From positions 310,001-374,000 of the forward strand of contig NZ_FMXM01000003.1 in assembly GCF_900103325.1 (NCBI RefSeq): a stretch of DNA of 64,000 bases. Reading direction: 5' to 3'. The notes below the pieces were generated by a model. The model was given only the letters and a program-made list of their open reading frames with translations. It did not search any database and was not told where the DNA came from. The position numbers were made by a program, and so were the translations under genes. Below, piece after piece: positions 8,220 to 17,088 of this stretch (positions are counted from its first letter, which is position 1; each line of letters begins with the position of its first letter). The DNA comes from Mesorhizobium qingshengii. GTDB lineage: Bacteria; Pseudomonadota; Alphaproteobacteria; Rhizobiales; Rhizobiaceae.

Positions 8220-8238
8220 GATGCGCCGATATTCAGCC

Positions 8239-8292
8239 GGCCTGCAAACGGCGATTTTCCACGCTTCTGGCCTGACCTGAACCTCAACACAT
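8239..8292. repeat. Intergenic repeat, short copy (family of 27212-27325)
   Basis: It shares the left block GCCGGCCTGCAAACGGCG and the right block CCTGACCTGAA-CTCAACA with the longer palindromic copy at 27212-27325, but lacks most of the middle. It looks like a deletion derivative of the same element. Confidence 0.6.
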
Positions 8293-8325
8293 CTCGGGTC
8301 TGCAGTTGACTGAGAAGAGGACACG

Positions 8326-8568
8326 ATGGCAGCGGACGGACGGGACGGGAAGAAGGTCAATGTCGACCCCAAGCTGCTGGAGCTGCTGGCGTGCCCGCTG
8401 ACCAAGGGGCCGTTGACCTGGGATCCCGAGCGCGGCGAGCTGATATCGAGGATCGCCAAGCTCGCCTATCCGGTGCGCGACGGCATCCCGATCATGCTGC
8501 CTTCGGAAGCGCGGACGTTGTCAGTGGAGGACGTACTGTCCCCGCCGCGTTTGAGTGGGCCTTCGTAA
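8326..8568 (+). CDS. Trm112 family protein (UPF0434/YcaR-like)
   Basis: An 80-residue small protein with the bacterial Trm112-like fold: [21 protein letters not shown], then [26 protein letters not shown]. The family motif is L-x-C-P-x-x-x-x-x-L followed by A-Y-P-I-x-D-G-I-P. In eukaryotes Trm112 activates methyltransferases; the bacterial short proteins have no settled role. The zinc-knuckle cysteines are largely lost here (one Cys remains), as is common in proteobacterial members. The start ATG at 8326 follows GAAGAGGACACG, a reasonable ribosome-binding site. It closes the run of same-strand genes that starts at 5868; the next 319 bases hold only inverted repeats. The call is solid for the family. 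Confidence 0.85.
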   Translation: MAADGRDGKKVNVDPKLLELLACPLTKGPLTWDPERGELISRIAKLAYPVRDGIPIMLPSEARTLSVEDVLSPPRLSGPS

Positions 8569-8587
8569 TTGGCAGAGCCATCCTTCA

Positions 8588-8650
8588 CTTCGTCATCTCA
8601 GGGCGGAGCAGCCGCGCAGCGGCGTCGCGGAGACCCTGGGATCCATGCCG
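8588..8650 (+). repeat. 63-bp intergenic repeat, left arm of an inverted pair
   Basis: The segment starting CTTCGTCATCTCAGGGCGGAG and ending GGATCCATGCCG reappears in reverse complement at 8798-8860 with few mismatches. The two arms enclose about 147 bases that carry no convincing gene. Together they fill the gap between the Trm112-like gene and dnaE2. Confidence 0.8.
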
Positions 8651-8797
8651 TGACGCATGTGACACACGAAGGCGGGCCAAAATCGAGGGCTTCTTCCCTT
8701 CGGTGTGGAGCGCGACACGTGGCACGGTGAGAGGTGGCTGCCACAGGCGTGGGATGAAGTTACCATTCAGGACCGTGGCATTCTTTGGTCGATGTCG

Positions 8798-8860
8798 CGG
8801 CATGGATCCTCGGGTCTCCGCGACGTCGCTTCGCTCCTGCTCCGCCCGTGGATGACGAAG
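8798..8860 (-). repeat. 63-bp intergenic repeat, right arm of the inverted pair
   Basis: Reverse complement of 8588-8650, ending CGTGGATGACGAAG. It lies just past the 3' end of dnaE2 (stop at 8888) and may act as a transcript end or stabiliser. The core CGTCATC..AGGG also occurs in the palindrome at 37640-37700. Confidence 0.8.
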
Positions 8861-8887
8861 GTTGGGTGCCGAAAGCGTGGGCTGCGT

Positions 8888-11800
8888 CTACTGAAAATTC
8901 CGCCCCTTGGGCATGACCCTCTCCGCTTCTTCCGACAGCGTTGCGAGATCCTTTCCGATCGGCGCGTTCCGCAGCGCGGGTCGGCCATCGCGATCCGGTC
9001 CCTCCTTGGCGGCCGGGGGGCCGGCGATCAACGGTCTGGCCTCGCTGACCTTCTCCAGAAGCACGGTCAGCCAGGGCGTCAGATCCTCGATCTTCTCGGC
9101 GACGATGTGGATCACACCCGATTCCGACTGTAATTTCCCGGTGACCCGGACGAACCGCGCGCCCATGACAATGGGCCGATAGCGGGTGAAGGTTCTCTCC
9201 CAGAAGATGACATTGGCGACGGCCTTGTCGTCCTCCAGCGTCAGGAAGATCGCGTTGCCCTTGCCGGGCCGCTGCCGCACCAGGACAAGCCCGGCGACGG
9301 AGACCCGCCTGCCGTCGCGCACTGAAGGCAGGTTGGCATTGGGCGTGACGCCGGCCCGGTCGAGCCGCTCGCGCAGGAAGGCAACCGGATGCGCCTTCAG
9401 CGACAGGCCGAGCGAGCGGTAGTCGTGGATGACATGCTCGCCGAGCGGCATTTTCGGCAGCTTCGTCTCGGGCTCCAGCTCGCGCAGGCGGATCGCCGGC
9501 TGGTCGAACAGCGGCAGCCTTTCGGCGGCACTCTTGCCGTCGAGCGCGCGCACCGCCCACAGCGCCTCGCGGCGATCGAGGCCAAGCGAACGGAAGGCGT
9601 CGGCTTGCGCCAGCCTTTCGATCTCGTCGACATCGAGGCCGGAGCGCAGCCAGACATCCCTGACGGATTCGTAGCCGTCGCCACGCCTGGCGACGAAAAT
9701 CTTCATGCGCTCCTCCGACAGGCCCTTGATCTGACGGAAGCCGAGCCGCAGCGCGTGATTTGTCTCGATGATGCCACGCATTTCGGCATGGCGCGCGAGG
9801 ATGCGGGCCGGGTCGAAAGGCGCTTTTTCCAAAGTGCAGTCCCAGACGGAGAAATTGACGTCGACGTCGCGGATGTCGACGCCATGGTCGCGCGCGTCGC
9901 GGACGAGCTGGGCCGGCTGGTAAAACCCCATCGGCTGCGAATTCAGGATCGCGGCGCAGAAGACGTCGGGATAGAAGGTCTTGAACCAGCAGGAGGCATA
10001 GACGAGCAGGGCGAAGGAGGCGGCATGGCTTTCGGGAAAGCCGTACTCGCCAAAGCCTTCGATCTGCTTGAAGCAGCGCTCGGCAAAGTCCTTCGTGTAA
10101 CCTTTGCCGACCATGCCGTCGATCATGCGCTGGCGGTAATTGCCGATGGTGCCGGTGCGCTTGAAGGTGGCCATGGCGCGGCGCAATTCGTCGGCCTCGC
10201 CCGGCCTGAAGCCGCCGGCGACGATGGCGATCTTCATCGCCTGCTCCTGGAACAGCGGGACACCCAGCGTCTTGCCGAGGATCTCTTCCAGCTCCGGCTT
10301 TGGGTACTCGGGTTTTTCCTTGCCTTGCCGGCGGCGCAGGTAGGGATGAACCATGTCGCCCTGGATCGGACCCGGTCGCACGATCGCCACCTCGATGACG
10401 AGGTCGTAGAAGGTGCGCGGCCTGAGCCGTGGCAGCATCGACATCTGGGCACGCGATTCGATCTGGAAGACGCCGAGCGTGTCGGCGCGGCAGATCATGT
10501 CGTAGACGTCGTCATCCTCCGGCGGCAGGGTGGCCAGCACATAGGGTCGGCCATATCTGTCCCGTGCCTTGGGATAATGATCTTCAAGCAGGGTGAAGGC
10601 GCGCTTCAGGCAGGTCAGCATGCCGAGCGCCAGCACATCCACCTTGAGAATCTTCACCGCGTCGAGATCGTCCTTGTCCCATTCGACCATCTTGCGCTCG
10701 TCCATCGCCGTCTTGACGATGGGGACGATCTCGTCGAGCCGGTCCCTGGTGATGACGAAGCCGCCGACATGCTGGGAGAGGTGACGGGGGAAGCCCATGA
10801 TCTCGTTGGCGCGTTCGATCACGTGTCGCGACACCGGGTCGGTCCGGTCGAGGCCGCCGGCCCTGGCTTCCTTTTCGCCGAGCTCCGAGGTCGACCAGCC
10901 CCAGATCGAGCCGGACAACGACCCCCTTACATCTTCCGACAGGCCCATCGCCTTGGATACTTCGCGCAGCGCCGAGCGGCCGCGATAGCTGATGACGGCG
11001 GCGGCAAGCGCGGTGCGCTTGGCGCTGTATTTCTCGTAGATGTACTGGATGACGGTTTCGCGCTTCTCATGCTCGAAGTCGACGTCGATGTCCGGTGGTT
11101 CGTTCCTCTCCTCGGAAATGAAGCGCTCGAAAAGCGTGTCGATCCTGTCCGGCCCGACCTCGGTGATGCCGATGCAGAAGCAGACGATCGAATTGGCGGC
11201 CGAACCACGGCCCTGGCAGAGGATGTCCTGGCTGCGGGCGTATTTGACGATGTCATAAACCGTCAGGAAATAGCGGGCGTAGTTGAGACGTTCGATGAGA
11301 GCGAGCTCTTCCTCGATGCGCTTGGTCACGGACGCAGGCACGCCCGCCGGATAACGGTTGGCCGCCCCCTCCCGCGCCAGTCTTTCCAGCTCGGCCTGCG
11401 GCCCGAGCCCCGATTCCGTCGGTTCATCGGGGTAGTTGTACTGAAGGTCGCTGAGCGAGAAGGTCAGCTCCTGTGCGAAGCGCAAGGTCTCGGCCAGTGC
11501 CTGGGGATGTCGGCGGAACAGGCGCGCCATCTCCATCGGCGGCTTCAAATGGCGCTCGGCATTGGCGGCCAGCTGCAGCCCGACCTCGGCGACGGGCGTG
11601 TTGAGGCGGATCGCGGTCAGCACGTCCTGCAACGGGCGTCGTTCCGCTGTGTGGTAGAGGACGTCGTTGGTCGCCATCAGCGGGATGCCGGCGATCTCCG
11701 CCAGTGCTGCCGCCTGCTCGATCCGGAAGCGGTCATTGCCGGCATAGCAAGGCGAGACACCGAGCCGCAGGTTCCTGCCGAAGCGGTCCTTGAGCTGGCG

Positions 11801-12238
11801 AAGCAAAGCGAGACTGTCCTGCGCGCCCGTCGACAGATCGGGCAGGACCGCCAGCGACATCAGGCCTCCCCATTCGAGGAGGTCGCCGCGCTGAAGAAGG
11901 GTGGCGCCCTTTTCGGTTTCATCGCGCAGATTGGCTTGGGTGAGCATGCGGCAGAGATGCCCCCAGCCCTTGCGGTCCTGCGGATAGGCGAGAATGTCCG
12001 GCGTGCCGTCGCCAAAAACCAGCCGGCAACCGGGGTGATAAGAAAGCGTCTCGACCTTGGCCTGCTGCCAGGCGCGCACCACGCCAGCCACCGTGTTGCG
12101 GTCGGCAAGCCCGATCGCCGAGAAGCCCAGAAGCTTGGCCGCGACCACCAGCTCCTCGGGCTTGGAGGCGCCGCGCAGGAAGGAGAAATTCGACTGGATG
12201 CCGAACTCGGCATAGGGAATGACGGTCAGCGCGTTCAT
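8888..12238 (-). CDS. dnaE2: Error-prone DNA polymerase III alpha subunit DnaE2 (ImuC)
   Basis: A 1116-residue C-family DNA polymerase for translesion synthesis. It begins [23 protein letters not shown], the PHP-domain start typical of DnaE2. It continues with [50 protein letters not shown], which holds the polymerase catalytic aspartates. A helix-hairpin-helix region and a C-terminal OB domain ([16 protein letters not shown]) follow. The length is normal for the family. Its ATG overlaps the imuB stop (ATGA, 12235-12238), so it is translationally coupled and is the last gene of the imuA-imuB-dnaE2 operon. DnaE2 works with ImuB and RecA-dependent SOS induction to copy past lesions, causing damage-induced mutation. 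Expression should come from the LexA-controlled promoter upstream of imuA. Confidence 0.96.
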   Translation of the reverse strand: MNALTVIPYAEFGIQSNFSFLRGASKPEELVVAAKLLGFSAIGLADRNTVAGVVRAWQQAKVETLSYHPGCRLVFGDGTPDILAYPQDRKGWGHLCRMLTQANLRDETEKGATLLQRGDLLEWGGLMSLAVLPDLSTGAQDSLALLRQLKDRFGRNLRLGVSPCYAGNDRFRIEQAAALAEIAGIPLMATNDVLYHTAERRPLQDVLTAIRLNTPVAEVGLQLAANAERHLKPPMEMARLFRRHPQALAETLRFAQELTFSLSDLQYNYPDEPTESGLGPQAELERLAREGAANRYPAGVPASVTKRIEEELALIERLNYARYFLTVYDIVKYARSQDILCQGRGSAANSIVCFCIGITEVGPDRIDTLFERFISEERNEPPDIDVDFEHEKRETVIQYIYEKYSAKRTALAAAVISYRGRSALREVSKAMGLSEDVRGSLSGSIWGWSTSELGEKEARAGGLDRTDPVSRHVIERANEIMGFPRHLSQHVGGFVITRDRLDEIVPIVKTAMDERKMVEWDKDDLDAVKILKVDVLALGMLTCLKRAFTLLEDHYPKARDRYGRPYVLATLPPEDDDVYDMICRADTLGVFQIESRAQMSMLPRLRPRTFYDLVIEVAIVRPGPIQGDMVHPYLRRRQGKEKPEYPKPELEEILGKTLGVPLFQEQAMKIAIVAGGFRPGEADELRRAMATFKRTGTIGNYRQRMIDGMVGKGYTKDFAERCFKQIEGFGEYGFPESHAASFALLVYASCWFKTFYPDVFCAAILNSQPMGFYQPAQLVRDARDHGVDIRDVDVNFSVWDCTLEKAPFDPARILARHAEMRGIIETNHALRLGFRQIKGLSEERMKIFVARRGDGYESVRDVWLRSGLDVDEIERLAQADAFRSLGLDRREALWAVRALDGKSAAERLPLFDQPAIRLRELEPETKLPKMPLGEHVIHDYRSLGLSLKAHPVAFLRERLDRAGVTPNANLPSVRDGRRVSVAGLVLVRQRPGKGNAIFLTLEDDKAVANVIFWERTFTRYRPIVMGARFVRVTGKLQSESGVIHIVAEKIEDLTPWLTVLLEKVSEARPLIAGPPAAKEGPDRDGRPALRNAPIGKDLATLSEEAERVMPKGRNFQ

Positions 12239-13881
12239 GCGAAGACACCATGCATGAACCAGCGCGGCGGCACCTGCGAGCCGCCGTAGAGGCCCTGCCG
12301 GTAGAGCCAGTAGCGGCGGCCGTCGGCATCCTCGATGCGGAAATAGTCGCGCGTCGATGCCGCCTCGTCGCTTGCGGCTTCATGCCACCATTCGGCCGCG
12401 ATGCGTTCCGGCCCCTCGGCGCGCGTGACCCGGTAGAGCGCGCGCCGCCAGCGGAAATTCAGCGGCGGGCCCTCAGGCATTTCGGTGGCCGGCACATCGA
12501 TGGGTTCGGGTGAGCGGAAAAGCCGGATCGGCCGTTCCGGCGGGAAGACCGTCACCGGAGCCTGCATCCTGTCGGGCTTCTTCGGCGGCGTGGTCCGGCG
12601 CGGGGCTTCGGTGAAGGGGATCGTGGCGACGGCGCGTTCCGGCAGATGGCTTTCGACGGTGACCGGTCGCAAAACCGCGCCGTCGCCGAGCCGGGCGCGG
12701 ATGCGGTCTGCGAACAGCGCGATATCGGCGCCGTCGTCGGTCGTCTCGCCGGCAAGGTCGGCCTGCTGCATGTCGAAGGCGGCCGCCGCCAGCACCGAGA
12801 GCCGGACGAGATCGAAGCCATAGCCGGCATCGATATCCTGCTCGAGGGCGGCCAGCCGTTCATGGAACAATTTCTGGATCAGCATCGGCTCGCGCATCGG
12901 CCGCGAGGTGCCGAGCGCGATGCGGCTGACGGCGCCGTCGACGCGAAAGAGCAGCAGCGCCAGCGTCCTGGCGCCCTCGCCGCGACGCTCGAGGTCGGTC
13001 TTCAATGTCGTCGCCAGCATGCCCACCAGCCGCTCGATATCCTCGGTCAGGGTGACGGGTTCGGCCAGATGGCGTTCGACCGAAAGCGGCGCGACGGAAA
13101 GGCGCGGCGAGACGGCCTCGTCGAGACGGCCAAGCGCCTGGTCGAGGCGCAGCAGCAAGGAGGCGCCGAAGCGGCGGGCGAGCGGCGCGCGCGGTGCGGC
13201 CATGACGGCGCCCGCCGTGCGCAGGCCGACGCTTTCCAGGCTGGCGCGGGTTTCCGGCGCTATACGCAATGCGGCCAGGGGCAAGGGCGCGAGCAGCGCC
13301 TCCTCCTCGCCGCCATCGACTATGCGGTCGCTGCAAAACCGTGCCGCCGCCCAGGCCGCGCCCGGCGTGGCGGCAAGCCCGGCGCGGACATCGAAACCCT
13401 GATGGAAGAAGCGCGACAGGATGTCGTCCAGCATGGCGCGTTCGCCGCCGAACAGATGGGTGCAGCCGGTGATGTCGAGAAACAGGCCGTCGGCACTGTC
13501 CAGCGCCACCAGCGGGGTGTAGCGGTCGCACCAGTCGGCAAGACCTTCGAGCAGGCGGCGGTCGGCCTCCGGATCGGCTTCGACGATGTCGATCGACGGA
13601 TACATGGCGCGCGCATCGGCGATGCCCATGTCGCGCTTCAGGTGCAGCGCCTCAGCCCGCTCGTCGAGGGCCGAGATGCGCTGCGCGTTGCCTTGGCGGT
13701 GGCTGATCACGAGCGGTGGGTGCGGCAGGTGATCCGACGGCCGGGAACGCCAAGACCGCCCCAGACGCTGCCGCAGGATCCTTTCCGCTGCCAGATAGGG
13801 AAACCACAGGGACAGGATTCTTTGTCCGTCTTTCCTCGTCCCTTCTTTCGTCGCCCGCTCTTTCGTCGAATACGCGTTCAT
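12235..13881 (-). CDS. imuB: Y-family polymerase-like protein ImuB
   Basis: A 548-residue DinB/UmuC-like protein without catalytic competence in known homologues. It acts as the hub that links DnaE2 to the beta clamp. It opens [20 protein letters not shown], then has the Y-family palm and fingers ([41 protein letters not shown]) and a DUF6504-like C-terminus ([44 protein letters not shown]). The start ATG at 13881 (MNAYSTKER) lies inside the end of imuA: conserved sequence starts only about 20 residues later. The frame is open to 14094 but the extra residues are Arg/Ser/Pro-rich noise. Its stop overlaps the dnaE2 start. Confidence 0.92.
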   Translation of the reverse strand: MNAYSTKERATKEGTRKDGQRILSLWFPYLAAERILRQRLGRSWRSRPSDHLPHPPLVISHRQGNAQRISALDERAEALHLKRDMGIADARAMYPSIDIVEADPEADRRLLEGLADWCDRYTPLVALDSADGLFLDITGCTHLFGGERAMLDDILSRFFHQGFDVRAGLAATPGAAWAAARFCSDRIVDGGEEEALLAPLPLAALRIAPETRASLESVGLRTAGAVMAAPRAPLARRFGASLLLRLDQALGRLDEAVSPRLSVAPLSVERHLAEPVTLTEDIERLVGMLATTLKTDLERRGEGARTLALLLFRVDGAVSRIALGTSRPMREPMLIQKLFHERLAALEQDIDAGYGFDLVRLSVLAAAAFDMQQADLAGETTDDGADIALFADRIRARLGDGAVLRPVTVESHLPERAVATIPFTEAPRRTTPPKKPDRMQAPVTVFPPERPIRLFRSPEPIDVPATEMPEGPPLNFRWRRALYRVTRAEGPERIAAEWWHEAASDEAASTRDYFRIEDADGRRYWLYRQGLYGGSQVPPRWFMHGVFA

Positions 13882-14704
13882 CGGGGTTCCACTCCAGTGT
13901 GAATTGTCCAGGCAGGGCCGTGCGGCTCTTGCCGATGGTGACGGTGAAGGCCGGGCGGCCGATCGAGCCGGCGAGCGGCCCGGCGATGGTGTCGCGCGGT
14001 GTTGCCGGCGCCGAAGCGACGATGAGGCGGACGGGTGCCGCCGTCGGCTCGGGCTCCGCCGCCTGCCGCAGCAGGAACACCGGCCGGCCGGCACCTAGCG
14101 CCCTTGCATGCAGCCGGCGCGTCGCGGTCAGGTCCAGCCGCTGCGGATTGCCGCGGATTTCAAGGATGACGGCGGCGAGCGCCGTCATCCGGGCGGCCTC
14201 CTCGGCGACCCACAGCGCATCGACAAGTTTTGGCGCCTCGGAAAACAGCAATTGTTCGGGCTCGATGCCGAACGAGGCCCGAAGCCCCCTGGCATAGGGA
14301 AAGCCGGCCTCGCGGAAAATCTCCGACGTGCCGATCCACAGCACCGGCAGCCCCTGCGCCTGCTTGAGGATCAGGCTTGTGAGCGACAGCGCGAAGCCGG
14401 CGACGGCTCCGGCATCGCGGGTTTGCGTGCCATGGATTTCGCTCAGGGCGGCTTTCGGCAGGCCGCCGCTCAGGGCGGCATCGAGCCGTTCGACGCCGGT
14501 GGGCAGGAAGGCATCCGGCAACGCCGCGGCAATGCCGCGCCGGACGATTGTAAGATCGGTGTTGGAGGCGAGATCCGCGCTGACATCGGCATCAAGGGGC
14601 GCGCCAGCCGGCGCCTGCAGGCGCTCGGGCAGCGTTCCCTCGATCTTCGCGATCTGGCGGCGCAGGGCAAAAACAGTCTCCCGCGCCACGGCGGTCATCG
14701 CCAT
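13652..14704 (-). CDS. imuA: ImuA, RecA-like SOS mutagenesis protein
   Basis: A 350-residue RecA/SulA-like protein, first gene of the LexA-regulated mutagenesis cassette. After RETVFALRRQIAKIEG it has a RecA-type core with FLPTGVERLDAALSGGLPKAALSEIHG, VLWIGTSEIFREAGFPYARGLRASFGI and later VFLLRQAAEPEPTAAPVRLIV. In Mycobacterium and Caulobacter systems ImuA is needed with ImuB and DnaE2 for SOS mutagenesis, probably as a RecA modulator. Start at ATG 14704 (14698 is possible). The LexA box lies 25-39 bases upstream. The last 55-60 residues, after [13 protein letters not shown], are low-complexity and overlap imuB out of frame by 230 bases. Such a long overlap is unusual and may reflect a lost stop or a frameshift. 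Confidence 0.9.
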   Translation of the reverse strand: MAMTAVARETVFALRRQIAKIEGTLPERLQAPAGAPLDADVSADLASNTDLTIVRRGIAAALPDAFLPTGVERLDAALSGGLPKAALSEIHGTQTRDAGAVAGFALSLTSLILKQAQGLPVLWIGTSEIFREAGFPYARGLRASFGIEPEQLLFSEAPKLVDALWVAEEAARMTALAAVILEIRGNPQRLDLTATRRLHARALGAGRPVFLLRQAAEPEPTAAPVRLIVASAPATPRDTIAGPLAGSIGRPAFTVTIGKSRTALPGQFTLEWNPDERVFDERAGDERRDEERRTKNPVPVVSLSGSGKDPAAASGAVLAFPAVGSPAAPTARDQPPPRQRAAHLGPRRAG

Positions 14705-14728
14705 GACGGTCAGCTTCCACTCACAATT

Positions 14729-14743
14729 GTTCCTGTTATGTTC
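14729..14743 (-). promoter_or_regulatory. LexA (SOS) box of the imuA-imuB-dnaE2 operon
   Basis: GTTCCTGTTATGTTC matches the alphaproteobacterial LexA site GTTC-N7-GTTC exactly (read as GAAC-N7-GAAC on the coding strand). It is 24 bases before the imuA ATG, where it would block initiation. Damage-induced LexA cleavage should release the operon. Confidence 0.9.
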
Positions 14744-14886
14744 CTATAGATTCCAGAGGCGGTCGGAAGAGTCAAGCAGAGTCACAAGGAATTTATTCCT
14801 TCCTGGCTCGATGGGGCTGGAGCAGCCGCCGCGTCATTTGCCGATTCCAGTGCGAAAGCCTATATGCCGGGTTCAAAGGACAAAGC

Positions 14887-15309
14887 ATGGCCCGCATCTA
14901 CAAGACCCGCACCTGGCACGACCAGTTCTCGCCATCCATGGAGGAATTGGAGTTCCTGGCGCTGGAGTCCTACGCCCACCTGCCGGAGGAGTTCCGCAAG
15001 CTGACCGGCGAGATCATCATCCAGATCGCCGAATTCCCGACCGACGAGATCATGGACGATTTGTCGCTGGAAACGCCGTTCGACCTGCTCGGCCTGTTCG
15101 AAGGACGCGGTATCGCCGAACGCTGGAATCCGCAAACCGGCGAAGGGCCGAACCGCATCACGCTCTACCGCCGCGCCATGCTCGACTACTGGGCCGAAAA
15201 CGAGGAAACGCTGGGCGACATCGTCACCCACGTGCTGATCCACGAGATCGGCCATCATTTCGGCCTGTCGGACGATGATATGGAGCGGATCGAGGAAGCG
15301 GCGGAATAA
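14887..15309 (+). CDS. Zincin-like metallopeptidase family protein (DUF1025)
   Basis: A 140-residue small soluble protein of the zincin-like family PF06262. The metal site is HEIGHHFGLSDDDMERIE: His119, Glu120 and His123 form HExxH, with the extra His124 typical of the family. The N-terminal part (FSPSMEELEFLALESYAHLPEEFRKL) matches family members, and the length is standard. Activity of the family has hardly been tested, so proteolysis is inferred from the motif. Start ATG 14887 follows GGACAAAGC. It is divergent from imuA with about 180 bases between them; there is no evidence that it belongs to the SOS response, since the LexA box sits closer to imuA. Confidence 0.85.
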   Translation: MARIYKTRTWHDQFSPSMEELEFLALESYAHLPEEFRKLTGEIIIQIAEFPTDEIMDDLSLETPFDLLGLFEGRGIAERWNPQTGEGPNRITLYRRAMLDYWAENEETLGDIVTHVLIHEIGHHFGLSDDDMERIEEAAE

Positions 15310-15344
15310 ACCCTACGAAGAGAGGAGGGCCTCGGCGCTTTCCT

Positions 15345-15551
15345 CTACCAGTCGCTGAGCTTGGTATCCGGCCCGTATTCCTGACCGTCGACATCCTTGA
15401 CCACGGCCTGGCCGCAGCGCATGGCCTTGGCCTTCTTGTCATAGCCATAGGTCGGCGAGCCGAACAGGTGCCAGCCCTTGTTCAGCGCCGCCGTCACCTT
15501 GTGGCAGAAGCTGGCGTCGTCCGGGCCAGTCAGAAAGCGGTAGAGTTTCAT
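15345..15551 (-). CDS. DUF1737 small protein
   Basis: A 68-residue protein, MKLYRFLTGPDDASFCHKVTAALNKGWHLFGSPTYGYD..., which matches the DUF1737 pattern: Y-x-x-L-T-G, a KV..AL..GW..G.P helix-strand unit and a C-terminal AVVKDVDGQEY segment. The function is unknown. Family members are of similar length and often stand alone. It is read from ATG 15551, with GGACTGAAAA upstream as a weak ribosome-binding site. It is convergent with the metallopeptidase gene, separated by 35 bases. Upstream of it lies an interspersed palindromic repeat (15593-15658), so its promoter must be between them or inside that repeat. Confidence 0.8.
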   Translation of the reverse strand: MKLYRFLTGPDDASFCHKVTAALNKGWHLFGSPTYGYDKKAKAMRCGQAVVKDVDGQEYGPDTKLSDW

Positions 15552-15592
15552 TTTTCAGTCCTGTCGTGAGTGCTCTGTCTTCTTTGTTTCGA

Positions 15593-15658
15593 GCATGATC
15601 TTTTTCGAAAACCGGTTCCCGCTTCTTGCTTCGCGGACCTTCGGTTCGGGATCATGCG
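15593..15658. repeat. Interspersed palindromic repeat (GCATGATC...GGGATCATGC family)
   Basis: Starts GCATGATCTTTTTCGAAAACC and ends TTCGGTTCGGGATCATGC. Related units lie at 20947-20982, 39741-39786, 43401-43448 and 60361-60400, always between genes. The common core is CGAAAACCGGTTCCCACTTTTCGGGA-like. This copy carries an extra insertion in the loop. Confidence 0.65.
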
Positions 15659-16542
15659 CCGATGGCGGCTGCCTTCGCCAGCAGTTTTTCAGCCTGCGCC
15701 AGATGCAGCCGCTCGACCATCTTGCCATTCAGCGCGATCACGCCCTTGCCGGTGTTCTCCGCAAGCGCGAAGGCCTGGCTGACCAGGCGCGCCTCGGCCA
15801 CGGCTTGAGTGGTCGGCGCAAAGGCGTGGTTCGCCGCCTCGATCTGGGCCGGATGGATGAGGGTCTTGCCGTCGCATCCCATGGCGGCCGCTTCCACACA
15901 TTCTCGGGCGAAGGCGTCGAGGTCGCGAAAATCGTTGGAGACGCCATCGAGCATGTCGAGACCGCCGGCACGCGCGGCCAGCACCATCTGCATCAGCCAC
16001 GGCACGAGATAGCGTCGGTCAGGTGTTGCCAGCACGCCGGTATCCTTGACCAAATCATTCGTTCCGGCAACGAAACAAGCCAGTCGTGAGGCCGGATCCC
16101 GACCAAGTTCGGCTATAGTGCCGATGTTGAGCAGTGCCTTGGGCGTCTCGATCATCGCCCATAGTTTCACGCTGTCGGGGGCAAAATTATCGTCGAGCAC
16201 ATCGCCGGCTTCGAGCAGGTCGCGCGGCGTGTCGACCTTGGGCAAGAGGATGCCATCCGGCTCGCAGCCTGCCGCGGCCAGCAGGTCGGCGGCGCCCCAT
16301 TCGCTGGCCAGCGCGTTGACGCGCACGACCATCTCGCAGCGGTGGCCGAAGTGGTTGGCAACCGGGCGGTTGGCGAAAATTCCCGCCAGCTTTTCGCGCG
16401 CGGCAACCTTGTCGGCCGGGGCGACGGCATCCTCGAGGTCGATGATGACGGCGTCGCAGGAAAGCTGCGCGATCTTGGCCAAGGCCTTGTCGTTGGAGGC
16501 CGGGACGTAGAGCACCGAACGGCGCGGGCGATAGGTATCCAT
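15652..16542 (-). CDS. HpcH/HpaI (CitE-like) CoA ester lyase
   Basis: A 296-residue TIM-barrel enzyme of the CitE / malyl-CoA and beta-methylmalyl-CoA lyase family, which cleaves or forms C-C bonds in acyl-CoA esters. Diagnostic stretches are RRSVLYVPASNDKALAKIAQLSCDAVIIDLEDAVAPADK (Mg2+-binding Glu-Asp), VRVNALASEWGAADL, GILLPKVDTPRDL, LWAMIETPKALLN (metal Glu), CFVAGTNDLVKDTG and GCDGKTLIHPAQIEAAN. The length is typical. ATG at 16542 (MDTYRPRRS) is chosen because the conserved family start follows at once; the open frame to 16857 covers a repeat element. The exact CoA substrate cannot be read from sequence. It lies alone, flanked by repeats. Confidence 0.88.
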   Translation of the reverse strand: MDTYRPRRSVLYVPASNDKALAKIAQLSCDAVIIDLEDAVAPADKVAAREKLAGIFANRPVANHFGHRCEMVVRVNALASEWGAADLLAAAGCEPDGILLPKVDTPRDLLEAGDVLDDNFAPDSVKLWAMIETPKALLNIGTIAELGRDPASRLACFVAGTNDLVKDTGVLATPDRRYLVPWLMQMVLAARAGGLDMLDGVSNDFRDLDAFARECVEAAAMGCDGKTLIHPAQIEAANHAFAPTTQAVAEARLVSQAFALAENTGKGVIALNGKMVERLHLAQAEKLLAKAAAIGA

Positions 16543-16620
16543 GTTCGATCTATGCCGCGTGCGGCTGGTGGAGGCAAGCGTCCGACCGGTACCTGATACG
16601 AGCTGACCGCGAAAGCTTGC

Positions 16621-16668
16621 GCTGCCCCTCATTGCCCTGCCGGGCATTTCTCCCCGTAAACGGGGCGA
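16621..16668 (-). repeat. RIME-like element, left arm
   Basis: CTCCCCGTAAACGGGG core with GCCGGGCA and CTCATTG flanks. The reverse complement recurs at 16740-16787 (CCCCGTTTACGGGGAGAGGATGCCGG). The pair resembles the RIME class of rhizobial intergenic mosaic elements and accounts for much of the 541-base gap between 16543 and 17084. Confidence 0.7.
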
Positions 16669-16739
16669 AAGAGGCTGGCCGCAACCTCGGCTCCCTTCCT
16701 GTAACACCGAGGATTGGCGAAAGCGGCGACGAGCGTCCC

Positions 16740-16787
16740 TCGCCCCGTTTACGGGGAGAGGATGCCGGCAGGCAGGTGAGAGGCAGC
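16740..16787 (+). repeat. RIME-like element, right arm
   Basis: Inverted partner of 16621-16668, with its own small CCCCGT-TTACGGGG dyad. Transcripts could fold into a long stem. No coding signal is seen between the arms. Confidence 0.7.
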
Positions 16788-16920
16788 GCCAACGCTCGGA
16801 AAGAAGGGCGGGCAGTACACCAGCAGTAAAGCGTGCCCCTGCACGAAAACTGCACACGCTTACGGAAAACCTCCTCGCATTCGCCCCGCCATCTCCCTGT
16901 CGGCCTGCGAGACAGGCGGC

Positions 16921-17088
16921 ATGGAAAAGCGAGCAAAACCCCGTTGGTCCCTGCCCTATCGGCTGCGTTGCGAAGGCTGGTGGCTGGTCGATCCGCCGCG
17001 CGCGAATCCCACGGCGATCCTCATTCCCTTCGTCCGCAGGAGCCCGCCGACGACCAGGCTCAACGCCATTGGGAAGGCCAGGTCATGA
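16921..17088 (+). CDS. Possible 55-aa basic small protein overlapping DUF4173 gene
   Basis: ATG 16921 opens MEKRAKPRWSLPYRLRCEGWW and runs 55 codons to a TGA that overlaps the ATG of the next gene (ATGA, 17085-17088). The peptide is basic and Trp/Pro-rich, and I do not recognise it. The stop-start overlap is the arrangement expected of a translationally coupled pair. The ribosome-binding site is poor (AGGCGG, 5 bases away). It is listed because of the coupling geometry; it may be non-coding. Confidence 0.3.
   Translation: MEKRAKPRWSLPYRLRCEGWWLVDPPRANPTAILIPFVRRSPPTTRLNAIGKARS

Noticed and set aside
9389..12289. Long plus-strand open frame (966 codons) opposite dnaE2
   Set aside because: Antisense frame kept open by GC-rich third positions; Arg/Asp/His-rich nonsense without domains, while the minus strand is a clear DnaE2.
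12646..13902. Plus-strand open frame (418 codons) opposite imuB
   Set aside because: Lacks any recognisable domain; imuB on the other strand is conserved.
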